Assembly: GCA_964624395.1 (NCBI GenBank)
Contig: CAZUWY010000037.1
Span: forward strand, 1 to 17,024
Length of the DNA: 17,024 nucleotides
Origin: UBA1046 sp964624395
GTDB taxonomy: Bacteria; Bacillota; Clostridia; Saccharofermentanales; DTU023
Direction: 5' to 3'
Positions 7,494 through 14,618 of this stretch are shown here, one piece after another. The notes under the pieces were generated by a model. The model had not been told where the DNA came from and did not search any database. It was given only the letters and a program-made list of their open reading frames with translations. The position numbers were made by a program, and so were the translations under genes. Position 1 is the stretch's first letter. Each line of letters begins with the position of its first letter.

Positions 7494-8435
7494 CTAGTTG
7501 TTTAGTTCTTCAGGCGCACAATTATTTGCCTTCAGATTGATCAGGCTGATACCGAATGCGATCAGGAACAAGGAGGCTAAGGTATTCCAGCGCCAGATAT
7601 TTTCATCCAGCAAAATCCAGGCGAACAGAGCTCCAAATACCGGGGTCAGGGTGTGAAAGATGACTATCTTAGAAGCGTCGTGCCTTTTGAGCAGCATGGC
7701 CCAGAGACTATAGCCCATGGCAGCGACGAACATTAGATAAACAAGCAAAAGCCCTTTTTGAAAACCCGGCCAGACAATCCTGCCTCCGCCTAAAAGGCCG
7801 ATCAGTGACAAAACTGTTCCACCTAAAAGAAACTGAAAAGAGGTGAGGGTGATCGGATCATGCTTGCAGCTGAATTTTTTAACCAGAATATTGAACAAGG
7901 CGTAGCAGATGGCTGAAAGCAGGATTAAAAATTCTCCATTCATGCGGAAGTTGAATTCAAAACTACTGCTTAGATTGAGCACAATAATGCCTGCCATACC
8001 CAGAATGATGCCGAAAAGCTTGCGCGAGGTCATCATTTCATAACCCAAGAAAACGGCGATAATGACGGTGAAAAAAGTTCCGCTTGAACTGATAAGTGCC
8101 CCGGCAGCTCCACTTACGACCAGCATGCCGATATAAAAGAAAATATATTGAAAAATTGTCTGTGTCAATGCCATGGTGACGCCGGGCAAGATAATCCCTT
8201 TGTAGAAACGGGGTATCTTTTTATTAATCACAATGCTTAAAAGCAGAGCCATCCAGCCGGCTCCAAAGAAGCGAATGCCGGCAAAAAGCAAAATACTGTA
8301 TATATCATCGCCACTGAGGTTAAAGTATTCATAACCCAGCTTAATCACAGGTGAGGCGCTGCCCCACAGCATTGTGCAAAAGATTGCCGTCAGTACCCAG
8401 AGATGATTTCTTAGAGCAGTCTGCTTGAATTCCAT
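7494..8435 (-). CDS. EamA/DMT-family transporter (copy 2)
   Basis: A 313-residue drug/metabolite transporter with two EamA repeats and ten predicted membrane segments. LWGSASPVIKLGY lies in the first segment and TPVFGALFAWILL near the end. It is collinear with the adjacent copy at 6461-7390, including shared stretches such as GTFF, MFVAAMGY and IWRWNTLASL. It is first in the transcript: an extended -10 promoter is visible about 40 bases upstream and GGGTGG precedes the ATG. Retention of two close but clearly diverged paralogues suggests either different cargo or a two-component exporter, as with SMR pairs, though EamA proteins of this size usually act alone or as homodimers. Confidence 0.9.
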   Translation of the reverse strand: MEFKQTALRNHLWVLTAIFCTMLWGSASPVIKLGYEYFNLSGDDIYSILLFAGIRFFGAGWMALLLSIVINKKIPRFYKGIILPGVTMALTQTIFQYIFFYIGMLVVSGAAGALISSSGTFFTVIIAVFLGYEMMTSRKLFGIILGMAGIIVLNLSSSFEFNFRMNGEFLILLSAICYALFNILVKKFSCKHDPITLTSFQFLLGGTVLSLIGLLGGGRIVWPGFQKGLLLVYLMFVAAMGYSLWAMLLKRHDASKIVIFHTLTPVFGALFAWILLDENIWRWNTLASLFLIAFGISLINLKANNCAPEELNN

Positions 8436-8471
8436 AACCCACCCGTCCAGCCCAAAATTTAGATATATAAT

Positions 8472-8480
8472 ATTATAGCA
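8472..8480 (-). promoter_or_regulatory. Extended -10 promoter element for the EamA pair
   Basis: The minus strand reads TGCTATAAT, an exact extended -10 (TGnTATAAT), about 40 bases ahead of the EamA start at 8435. No good -35 is seen, which is usual for extended -10 promoters. Confidence 0.55.
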
Positions 8481-8548
8481 ATCTCGCTCATCTTTTATTG
8501 CGGAAAAGAAAAAAGCCGTCTTGCCTTTATCTCTGCCCCGAGCATGAC

Positions 8549-8554
8549 TATAAT
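8549..8554 (+). promoter_or_regulatory. Candidate -10 box for the small HExxH protein gene
   Basis: An exact TATAAT lies 28 bases before the start codon at 8583. The hexamer 17 bases further upstream (TTTATC, 8526-8531) is a poor -35. It is divergent to the EamA promoter. Confidence 0.4.
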
Positions 8555-8582
8555 TAGACTTAAAAGATAAGAAGGGAGCAGG

Positions 8583-9029
8583 ATGTTTTTTTATTTTTTC
8601 TATTATCTTTTACAGTGGACCTGGGGTTTACTGCAAAATCTAGTCGGCCTAATCTTTTTTTTGCTGGCTAAAAAAGATAGGGTCAGAAATTATTTTGCTG
8701 CGGTGCAAACTCTTTATGCCGGTGATTCACGTCTCTTTGGTTTCGGGTCCTTTGCTTTAGGCATTTTTATTTTTATGCCGGCAAACTATTCTGAGGAGAG
8801 CGGCAAGAAAATTCTGGCGCATGAATATGGCCATACAATTCAGTCCATGATCTACGGGCCGCTTTATCTGCCTCTGGTAGGGCTGTTTTCCATCAGCTGG
8901 GCTTTGAGGTACCGGCGATCAAGCCAGAAATTTAATAGAAAAAACATCTACTACTGTTCTCGTTATCCTGAAAAACAGGCCAACAAATGGGGGGAGAAAA
9001 TTGCCGGTCAAAAAGGGATTGACTGGTAG
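8583..9029 (+). CDS. Small membrane-associated HExxH (gluzincin-like) protein
   Basis: A 148-residue protein that starts with a hydrophobic, aromatic-rich segment (about residues 1-29). It then has a hydrophobic stretch with LAGIF-like character and the zinc motif HEYGH (H80, E81, H84), followed by another hydrophobic segment, YGPLYLPLVGLFSISW. A downstream PEKQANKWG places E130 where minimal gluzincins carry the third zinc ligand (ExxAD/N). The simplest reading is a small zinc metallopeptidase-like membrane protein, far shorter than M48 or M56 peptidases. I do not know a characterised member. The ATG has GGGAG at good spacing. It stands alone, convergent with the RtcB gene, with four bases between the stops. 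Confidence 0.72.
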   Translation: MFFYFFYYLLQWTWGLLQNLVGLIFFLLAKKDRVRNYFAAVQTLYAGDSRLFGFGSFALGIFIFMPANYSEESGKKILAHEYGHTIQSMIYGPLYLPLVGLFSISWALRYRRSSQKFNRKNIYYCSRYPEKQANKWGEKIAGQKGIDW

Positions 9030-9033
9030 AAAA

Positions 9034-10149
9034 CTAATCGCCGCTGGCTTTGAAATTATAGATAGGTCGCAGATGGTTTTTAAGCTCTGCTGTCTGCTCA
9101 AGGTATTCTAGGAGCACGTCTTTTGCTTTATAGGCCATCGGTGCCTCATCCAGGGTTTCTTTTCTAATCGAGCTGGAGTAAATTCCCTTCATCGTCTGCT
9201 TGAAATCTTGAAAAGAGAGAATTCTTTTTGCTTCTGTGCGCGACATGATGCGGCCGGCACCGTGCGGTGCAGACTGGTTCCAGTCTGGGTTTCCCTTGCC
9301 TATGCAGATAAGAGAACCGTCGCGCATATTGAGCGGGATGAGAATCTTTTCACCTTTGCGGGCGGATACCGCTCCTTTTCTAAGTATCATGCTGTCTAGA
9401 TCAATATAATTGTGGATGGTGGTAAAGCTTTCCTCCGACTGCCAATCCATGCCGGTCAGGATAATTTCTGCCATGGCTTTTCTATTTTGCACAGCATATT
9501 CTTGCATTATTTTCATATCGTGCAGATAATCTTGCATCACCTGTCCCTCCAGATAGGCGAGGTCACGGGGGAGCTTTGGCTTCAGTCTGGCAGCCAGCCG
9601 CTGGTAATAAATTGCCACCTTAAGACCCAGATGCCTGGAACCGGAATGTATTACCAGGTAAAGACTGCCTTCTTCGTCAGTATTTCCTTCGATGAAATGA
9701 TTGCCTCCGCCCAAACTGCCAAGGGAAAGGCGGGCACGCTCCAGTCTCAGTTCTTTGTCATTTTTCCCCCCCTGCCGGCAGCGCAGGGAATCAAGAGCCA
9801 CCTTGTCCAGGAAGGGATGCGGCTTTTTGCGGATGGCAAAGCCGGAGGGAATCCTCTTTTTGATCAGCTGATCGAGTTTCTGAAAATCTATCTTTTTTTC
9901 TTTAAGTTTATTGGTCAGCATGCCGCAGCCAATATCGACACCGACTAGATTGGGCACGACAAAATCTTTGATCGTCATGGTGGTACCTATGGTGCTGCCG
10001 GCACCGGCATGAACATCCGGCATAACCCGTATTTTGCTGCCCTGGGTGAAAGACTGGTTGACCAGAGTCTGGATTTGCTCTCTGGCAGATGCTTCAAGTT
10101 CGCTGGTAAAAACTTTGGCTTCACTGTACTTGCCTTTAATTATGATCAT
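9034..10149 (-). CDS. rtcB: RtcB-family RNA ligase
   Basis: A 371-residue member of the RtcB family, GTP- and Mn2+-dependent ligases that join RNA 2',3'-cyclic phosphate or 3'-phosphate ends to 5'-OH ends. The metal- and guanylate-binding residues are present: DVHAGAG (D45, H47), VDIGCG (D72, C75), GGGNHFIE (N150, H151, E154), HSGSRHLG (H168), HNY (H246) and the APHGAGR histidine H296, the residue that carries GMP in studied enzymes. It is somewhat shorter than the E. coli enzyme (408 residues). PLNMRDGS replaces the usual PGSMG-type loop, which points to a bacterial paralogue group more likely used in RNA repair than tRNA splicing. The ATG follows GGGAGG. No archease or RtcA/RtcR gene lies nearby. 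Confidence 0.9.
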   Translation of the reverse strand: MIIIKGKYSEAKVFTSELEASAREQIQTLVNQSFTQGSKIRVMPDVHAGAGSTIGTTMTIKDFVVPNLVGVDIGCGMLTNKLKEKKIDFQKLDQLIKKRIPSGFAIRKKPHPFLDKVALDSLRCRQGGKNDKELRLERARLSLGSLGGGNHFIEGNTDEEGSLYLVIHSGSRHLGLKVAIYYQRLAARLKPKLPRDLAYLEGQVMQDYLHDMKIMQEYAVQNRKAMAEIILTGMDWQSEESFTTIHNYIDLDSMILRKGAVSARKGEKILIPLNMRDGSLICIGKGNPDWNQSAPHGAGRIMSRTEAKRILSFQDFKQTMKGIYSSSIRKETLDEAPMAYKAKDVLLEYLEQTAELKNHLRPIYNFKASGD

Positions 10150-10326
10150 AGAGACCTCCCTTCCTCTTATCTGCGGCAGCTAATTTAAGTCTACCAGTCT
10201 TTTCATCTTTTACGATAATTTGCCAGAGGCGCAGGAACATCCGGCAATTATTTTTCGTCTAATCTATGAAAGAGCGTCAATTTCTTTATTAAGCAGGTAA
10301 ATATCTCTAAGGAGGAGAAACAAATT
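10150..10326. other. Divergent intergenic region between rtcB and the SIMPL gene
   Basis: This gap must hold promoters for both divergent genes, but no convincing -35/-10 pair could be picked out on either strand. A loose inverted repeat TTGCC (10220-10224)/GGCAA (10243-10247) is followed by TTATTTTT and has too short a stem to call. The GGAGGAG ahead of the SIMPL gene and the GGGAGG ahead of rtcB lie at its two ends. Confidence 0.5.
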
Positions 10327-11130
10327 ATGTCAAAGCAAAGCAGAGCTATTTTGATCATTTTGTTATTTGCGGTACTGCTGCTGGGAATACTCTGTAGTAT
10401 TTTTATCAGGAGCAGGTCTAAGGATAATAAGGCAGCAGCGCCAGAAAAGGCAGCAGAAAAGGGAAATATGACAGCAGCAATAGAAGGGGTAGCAGAAATG
10501 GAAAAAAATATTGTCAGCACAAGCGGGGCGGGCAAGATCTCAATTGAGCCAGACATTGCCTATATCTCATTAGGGGTGCAGACAAAGAACAAAGAGTCGG
10601 CACAAGCTGCAAAAGAAAATTCTGCCCTTATGAATAAGATTTTAGAAGCAGTTAAGGCAGAGGGCATAAAAGATGATGAGCTGGAAACATCGGCTTATAA
10701 CATTGAACCCCAGTATCAATACGGCGATGGTAAATCAACCCTTGACGGATATTTGGTCACCAATACGATCAAAATCACGATCAATGATCTCAGCAAGGTG
10801 TCGACTGTTCTTGATCTGGCTGTCAGTGCAGGTGCCAATCAGGTGAGCAATGTGGTTTATGCGGTGAAGAACCAGAGACAGTTTTACCAGCAGGCGCTGG
10901 AAATTGCAGTTAAGGATGCCCGTCAGAAGGCTGAAGTAATGGCAAAGGCTGCAGATGTGAAAGGGGAGCTTAAGCCCGTAAAAATTATTGAATCCTATCA
11001 GGGAGTCTCTCCCATCTATCGTGAAATGGCTGACCTTAAAAGCTATGCGGCAGTGGATAGGGGGACAGAGATTATGCCGGGCTCTCTGGAGATCACCGCT
11101 TTGGTTGAGGTCTATTTCAGCTGGCAGTAA
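10327..11130 (+). CDS. SIMPL domain-containing (DUF541) membrane-anchored protein
   Basis: A 267-residue protein with an N-terminal membrane anchor or uncleaved signal at about residues 8-30 (AILIILLFAVLLLG), a charged Ala/Lys/Glu-rich spacer, and a SIMPL/DUF541 domain from about residue 60 to the end. Family hallmarks are the opening VSTSGAGKISIEPDIAYI, the GVQTK strand, NSALMNKILEAVKAEGI, and YNIEPQYQY. The later DLAVSAGANQVSNVVYAV and ALEIAVKDARQKAEVMAKA are also typical. Such proteins are periplasmic or outward-facing in the cell envelope and have been linked to oxidative-stress tolerance in some species, but their biochemistry is unclear. The ATG follows an ideal GGAGGAG. It appears monocistronic; an inverted repeat sits directly after its stop. 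Confidence 0.9.
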   Translation: MSKQSRAILIILLFAVLLLGILCSIFIRSRSKDNKAAAPEKAAEKGNMTAAIEGVAEMEKNIVSTSGAGKISIEPDIAYISLGVQTKNKESAQAAKENSALMNKILEAVKAEGIKDDELETSAYNIEPQYQYGDGKSTLDGYLVTNTIKITINDLSKVSTVLDLAVSAGANQVSNVVYAVKNQRQFYQQALEIAVKDARQKAEVMAKAADVKGELKPVKIIESYQGVSPIYREMADLKSYAAVDRGTEIMPGSLEITALVEVYFSWQ

Positions 11131-11161
11131 TTTGCTGCAGCATGATGGGCTGAGCAGCAAA
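11131..11161 (+). repeat. Inverted repeat immediately after the SIMPL gene
   Basis: TTTGCTGC (11131-11138) and GCAGCAAA (11154-11161) are perfect 8-bp complements around a 15-base loop, starting at the base after the stop codon. There is no T-run directly after it, so it is at best a weak terminator or an mRNA 3'-end structure. Between it and the promoter at 11300 lies another inverted repeat (TTTCAGCT at 11201-11208, AGCTGAAA at 11234-11241) of unknown role; I see nothing else there. Confidence 0.5.
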
Positions 11162-11299
11162 GCAGCAAGATTTGTTCATTTGCCTGATTTTTAGGCTTTA
11201 TTTCAGCTATCTTAGTTGAGATTGGTTAATAAAAGCTGAAAAAGCAGGGGAAATTGCTGTAATTTCATAAAAATACATATTTATTAATTGTCAGTAAGT

Positions 11300-11328
11300 T
11301 TGACAAGGCATTTTACTAGTGCTAATAT
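11300..11328 (+). promoter_or_regulatory. Sigma-A-type promoter of the lysine transporter operon
   Basis: A consensus -35 TTGACA (11300-11305), a 17-bp spacer and a -10 TAATAT (11323-11328) place the transcription start near 11335, just upstream of the lysine aptamer. This is the strongest promoter match in the window. Confidence 0.85.
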
Positions 11329-11349
11329 GCAAAAAATTGAATCGCTTTA

Positions 11350-11507
11350 GATAGAGGCGCGGTTTTCAAGAGTATTTTCAGCAAAGGCAGGCAGCCGCTG
11401 TAAAGAAAGGGGAAATCGCCGAAGTTTTGAAAGATTGCCTGATCTTTCGATGCTGGGACGACAGAGAATATCTGGCGTACTGTCACAGGCTTTTGTGGAG
11501 CGCTATC
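11350..11507 (+). promoter_or_regulatory. Lysine riboswitch (L-box) aptamer
   Basis: The conserved L-box elements occur in order: GATAGAGGCGC (11350-11360), AAGAGTAT (11369-11376), AGGGGAAATCGCCGAAG (near 11408-11424), CTGTCAC (11480-11486) and GTGGAGCGCTATC (11495-11507). The 5' GATAG pairs with the 3' CTATC to close helix P1. The L3 loop TGCCTG (11436-11441), closed by GAAAGAT/ATCTTTC, is perfectly complementary to CAGGCA (11388-11393) in the L2 loop; this is the kissing interaction known for lysine aptamers. The aptamer lies between a consensus promoter and an intrinsic terminator ahead of an amino-acid ABC importer. By family precedent, lysine binding should favour P1 and premature termination. 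Confidence 0.93.
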
Positions 11508-11556
11508 GATGGCATCGAATACAATCGTTGTAGATTTTCGATCACCATGGACCGCT
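11499..11556 (+). promoter_or_regulatory. Antiterminator hairpin of the lysine riboswitch
   Basis: A long imperfect hairpin can form from AGCG (11499-11502), ATGG (11509-11512), ATCGAA (11514-11519) and TACAA (11520-11524) pairing with TTGTA (11528-11532), TTCGAT (11537-11542), CCAT (11545-11548) and CGCT (11553-11556). It uses the 3' strand of aptamer helix P1 and the 5' strand of the terminator, so it excludes both. That is the layout expected for a lysine-off switch. The pairing is read by eye, not computed. Confidence 0.65.
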
Positions 11557-11576
11557 TGCAAAGCGGTTCTTTTTTT
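11549..11576 (+). terminator. Intrinsic terminator of the lysine riboswitch
   Basis: GGACCGCTT pairs with AAGCGGTTC (one G-T wobble) around the loop GCA and is followed by seven T residues. It lies about 40 bases after the aptamer and 60 bases before the first gene, as expected for transcriptional attenuation. Confidence 0.9.
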
Positions 11577-11637
11577 GAAAAATTTCGGCGATAACAGCCA
11601 AAACAGCAGTTTGCTGTAGCAAAGAAAGGGTTCAAAA

Positions 11638-12645
11638 ATGAGGAAAATTGTTGCAATTGTATTAGTGTTGATTATGGCTTTGGCCTTGACCGCCTGCGGT
11701 TCAAGCAAGCCTGCCCAGGTAGAGACTGAAGCTTTGGCAGAGGCTACTGATGGAGAGAAGGGGACTGACCCGGAAGCTACAAAGTCACCTGCTGCTGATC
11801 CGACAGAAGATGAGCCGACGGTTGATCCTACAGATGAAGAAAATGAGATTGAGCAGGATGTACCTACTGCCGTTGAGGACGGCGTTTTGACCATTGCCAT
11901 GGAATGCGCCTATGCCCCCTATAACTGGACGCAAAATGATGATAGCAACGAGGCGGTGCCGATCAGCAATGCACCGGGTTCATATGCCAACGGCTATGAT
12001 GTGATGATTGCCAAAAAGATAGCCGAAGCCAACGGCTGGGAGCTGGAGATCATTCAATCCGACTGGGATTCTCTGGTTCCTGCGGTCATGACCGGGACCA
12101 TTGATGCAGTCATCGCCGGTCAGTCTATGACAGCTGAACGTTCCGAGCAGGTGGATTTTGCTGGACCGTATTTTTATGCGACCATGGTTTGTCTGACCAA
12201 AGAGGGGTCCGCCTTTGCTGATGCCAAGGGTATTGCTGATCTGGCCGGCGGCAGCTGTACAGCACAGCTCGCCACCATCTGGTACAATAACTGCCTGCCC
12301 CAGATTGAAGGGGCAAATATTCAGCCGGCAGCGGCAGATGCCCCGGCTATGCTGATGGCACTTGAGACAGGAATTGTGGATTTTGTCTGCACTGATCTGC
12401 CGACCGCCCAGGGTGCACAGGTGGTTTATCCGGATATGGTTATTCTTGACTTTTCCGGTACCGACGGCGATTTTCAGTTTAGCGACGAGGAAAGGGCTGA
12501 AAATGTCAATATCGGCGTGTCACTGATGAAAGGGAATACCTATCTGAAAAATGCTATAAACGACGTTTTAGGCGAGCTGACGGTTGAGGATTTCAACAGT
12601 CTGATGCAGTATGCCATCACTATCCAGCCTTTGAGTGAAGAATAA
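11638..12645 (+). CDS. Amino-acid ABC transporter substrate-binding lipoprotein (probably lysine)
   Basis: A 335-residue family 3 solute-binding protein. A lipoprotein signal ends LALTAC with the acylated cysteine at C20. A disordered acidic linker rich in Asp, Glu, Pro and Thr (about residues 21-78) tethers the domain to the membrane. The binding domain begins with VLTIAMECAYAPYNW and contains YANGYDVMIAKKIAE, WDSLVPAVMTGTIDAVIAGQSMT and RSEQVDFAGPYFY, all typical of polar amino-acid binding proteins. Lysine specificity is inferred from the riboswitch upstream, not from the protein. The ATG has GAAAGGG upstream. It is first in a three-gene importer operon with a permease 29 bases downstream. 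Confidence 0.93.
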   Translation: MRKIVAIVLVLIMALALTACGSSKPAQVETEALAEATDGEKGTDPEATKSPAADPTEDEPTVDPTDEENEIEQDVPTAVEDGVLTIAMECAYAPYNWTQNDDSNEAVPISNAPGSYANGYDVMIAKKIAEANGWELEIIQSDWDSLVPAVMTGTIDAVIAGQSMTAERSEQVDFAGPYFYATMVCLTKEGSAFADAKGIADLAGGSCTAQLATIWYNNCLPQIEGANIQPAAADAPAMLMALETGIVDFVCTDLPTAQGAQVVYPDMVILDFSGTDGDFQFSDEERAENVNIGVSLMKGNTYLKNAINDVLGELTVEDFNSLMQYAITIQPLSEE

Positions 12646-12674
12646 GATAAGGGCTTGGTGCTAGGAGTATTTGT

Positions 12675-13526
12675 ATGGATAAATTACCACAGTTATTTCA
12701 GGACATAGCTAATCTTTGGCTCAAATACGGTGATTCATATCTTAGAGGAATCAGGTCGACATTGATACTGGCCTTGACAGCTACAGCAATCGGCTGCCTG
12801 ATCGGCTTTATCTGTGGTGCGCTCAATACAATTCCCTACACAAAAAGTGATCCGCCGCTGAAGAGATTCTTCCTCGGCCTGATCAGAGTCTTGATTCGCA
12901 TATATGTTGAAGTTTTTAGGGGCACGCCCATGGTGCTGCAGGCTGTCTTTATGTATTATGGGCTGCCCTATGTGACAAATAATGCGGTTAAATTTACCAG
13001 CGTCTGGCTGGCCTCCATCATTATTGTCTCGATCAATACCGGGGCCTATATGGCGGAATCAGTTAGAGGCGGGATTATTTCTGTTGATCCGGGGCAGACA
13101 GAGGGTGCTAAAGCCATTGGCATGAATCATTTCCAGACGATGACCTCTGTTATTCTGCCGCTGGCCACGCGCAATATTATGCCGCAGATCGGCAATAATT
13201 TTATCATCAATGTTAAAGATACCTCGGTCATGTTTATCATCGGCTTTCCGGATTTTTTTGCCGCCCATAGAGCGGCGACAGGTGCCACCTATCAGTATTT
13301 TCCCTCAGCAACGATTGAGATGGTCGGCTACCTGACCTTAACCCTTCTGGCTTCCTTCCTGCTGCGCTGGATTGAAAAGAAGATGGATGGAGACAGCAGC
13401 TATGATCTGGCAGCAGTCGATCCTCTGGTGATGACAGCGGGAACTTACAGGCATCCAGGAAAAGTTAACAAGATTACGGGCAGATTGAACCGAAGAAACA
13501 GGAGACAGGAAAGTCATGCTGGCTAA
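12675..13526 (+). CDS. Amino-acid ABC transporter permease (HisM/HisQ type)
   Basis: A 283-residue inner-membrane permease of the polar amino-acid uptake family. It has about five membrane segments. EVFRGTPMVLQAVFMYYGLP (residues 79-98) matches the family's RGTP motif, and the cytoplasmic EAA loop that docks on the ATPase runs from EGAKAIGMNHFQTMT at residue 143 to about 162. A hydrophilic C-terminal tail follows. Only one permease gene is present, so the transporter should contain a homodimer. GGAG precedes the ATG, and the gene overlaps the ATPase gene by 11 bases. Lysine import is inferred from the shared riboswitch leader. Confidence 0.93.
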   Translation: MDKLPQLFQDIANLWLKYGDSYLRGIRSTLILALTATAIGCLIGFICGALNTIPYTKSDPPLKRFFLGLIRVLIRIYVEVFRGTPMVLQAVFMYYGLPYVTNNAVKFTSVWLASIIIVSINTGAYMAESVRGGIISVDPGQTEGAKAIGMNHFQTMTSVILPLATRNIMPQIGNNFIINVKDTSVMFIIGFPDFFAAHRAATGATYQYFPSATIEMVGYLTLTLLASFLLRWIEKKMDGDSSYDLAAVDPLVMTAGTYRHPGKVNKITGRLNRRNRRQESHAG

Positions 13527-14280
13527 CAGTAGCTTAAAGGATCAGGATCCGATTCTAGAGATCAGGCATCTGACCAAGGATTTCGGCAATAATAAAGTGC
13601 TGGCCGATGTAAACCTGAAGGTTTACGTCGGTGATGTCATTAGTATAATCGGTGCTTCTGGCTCCGGTAAATCCACCCTGCTGCGCTGCATCAATAAACT
13701 GGAGCTGCCAACGAGCGGCGAGGTGACTTATCGCGGGCAAAATATTTTGGCCAGAGCTGTCAATATTGATGAGTATCGTTCCAATGTGGGCATGGTCTTT
13801 CAGTCTTTTAACCTCTTCAACAACATGACTGTGCTGGAAAACTGTATTGTGGGGCAGGTGAGAGTACTTAAAAGAAGCAGGGCTGAGGCACTGGAACATG
13901 CCCTGAACTATTTACATAAGGTGGGTATGGCTCCCTTCATCAAGGCAAAACCGCAGCAGATCTCCGGCGGGCAAAAGCAACGAGTTGCTATTGCCAGAGC
14001 TCTGGCGATGGATCCGGATATCTTGCTTTTCGATGAACCAACCTCTGCTTTGGATCCGGAGACTGTGGGTGAGGTTTTAGAGGTGATGAAAGATCTGGCT
14101 TTAGAGGGCATGACCATGCTGGTTGTCACTCATGAGATGGCTTTTGCCCGGGATGTCAGCAATCAGGTGGTTTTTATGCATGAAGGTGTGATCCACGAGC
14201 AGGGCAGTCCTGCAGAGATCTTTTCCAATCCTGAAAAAGCCGAGACCAGAGATTTTTTAGCCAGATTTAGAAACAGATAA
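13516..14280 (+). CDS. Amino-acid ABC transporter ATP-binding protein (GlnQ/HisP type)
   Basis: A 254-residue ABC ATPase with every standard motif. Walker A is GASGSGKST (46-54), the Q-loop glutamine is in VFQSFNLF, the signature is ISGGQKQR (149-156), Walker B is ILLFDEP (169-175) and the switch histidine is H196 in VTHEMAFARDV. These sequences are typical of the polar amino-acid importer subfamily. It powers the permease and lipoprotein encoded just upstream and ends the operon. The ATG has AGGAAA upstream and lies within the end of the permease gene, so translation is coupled. It is convergent with the PII-like operon, with four bases between the stops and no visible terminator. Confidence 0.94.
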   Translation: MLANSSLKDQDPILEIRHLTKDFGNNKVLADVNLKVYVGDVISIIGASGSGKSTLLRCINKLELPTSGEVTYRGQNILARAVNIDEYRSNVGMVFQSFNLFNNMTVLENCIVGQVRVLKRSRAEALEHALNYLHKVGMAPFIKAKPQQISGGQKQRVAIARALAMDPDILLFDEPTSALDPETVGEVLEVMKDLALEGMTMLVVTHEMAFARDVSNQVVFMHEGVIHEQGSPAEIFSNPEKAETRDFLARFRNR

Positions 14281-14284
14281 GCCC

Positions 14285-14617
14285 TTATTGTGAAAAATTG
14301 CTGCTGTCCACCAGGCCGCTGGCTTTTTCAATATCCATGGTAAAGAGCAAACCGCTGCCCGGCTGGTCCAGTTGCATGCTGCTGGCAACACTGTGGGCAA
14401 TGCTTCTGGTCAGCTTTTCCGGCAAGATAATAATTACAATATCCCTTTCCGTATCAATGGGCATGCTGAAGAGGCTGTGCATATCGTGATGGCCGCTGCC
14501 CCTGGCATGAATGATGGTGCCGCCGGTGGCACCGCCAGCCCGGGCAACTTCCATAACTTTGTCAGCCAGTCCTCTGGCTACGAACACCACCAAGGCCTGA
14601 TATTCTGGTTTTTGCAT
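14285..14617 (-). CDS. Single-domain PII-like protein
   Basis: A 110-residue protein with a PII-like ferredoxin fold. The first strand is ALVVFVARG; GGATGGTIIHARGSG (28-42) is the glycine-rich entry to a short T-loop. Then come MPIDTERDIVIIIL and PGSGLLFTMDIEKASGL (86-102), which match the C-terminal strand of PII-like domains. The canonical PII T-loop with its uridylylated tyrosine is absent, so it is not a GlnB/GlnK orthologue. I place the start at the ATG at 14617 because an ideal GGAGGTG precedes it and it begins one base after the stop of the tandem PII-like gene. An upstream extension in the same frame would overlap that gene. Its likely role is to regulate the DUF1538 membrane protein of the operon; the ligand is unknown. 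Confidence 0.82.
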   Translation of the reverse strand: MQKPEYQALVVFVARGLADKVMEVARAGGATGGTIIHARGSGHHDMHSLFSMPIDTERDIVIIILPEKLTRSIAHSVASSMQLDQPGSGLLFTMDIEKASGLVDSSNFSQ

Positions 14618-14618
14618 C

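Noticed and set aside
10220..10255. TTGCC/GGCAA inverted repeat followed by TTATTTTT as a terminator.
   Set aside because: The stem is only five base pairs with an 18-base loop and lies between divergent promoters, where no transcript should end.
11182..11203. GCCT/AGGC hairpin followed by TTTATTT as the SIMPL gene terminator.
   Set aside because: A four-base-pair stem is too weak to call, although its position would be suitable.
11322..11900. Open frame of about 190 codons on the minus strand opposite the lipoprotein start.
   Set aside because: It is antisense to the riboswitch and the lipoprotein linker, is low-complexity Ser/Val/Gly, and has no recognisable domain.
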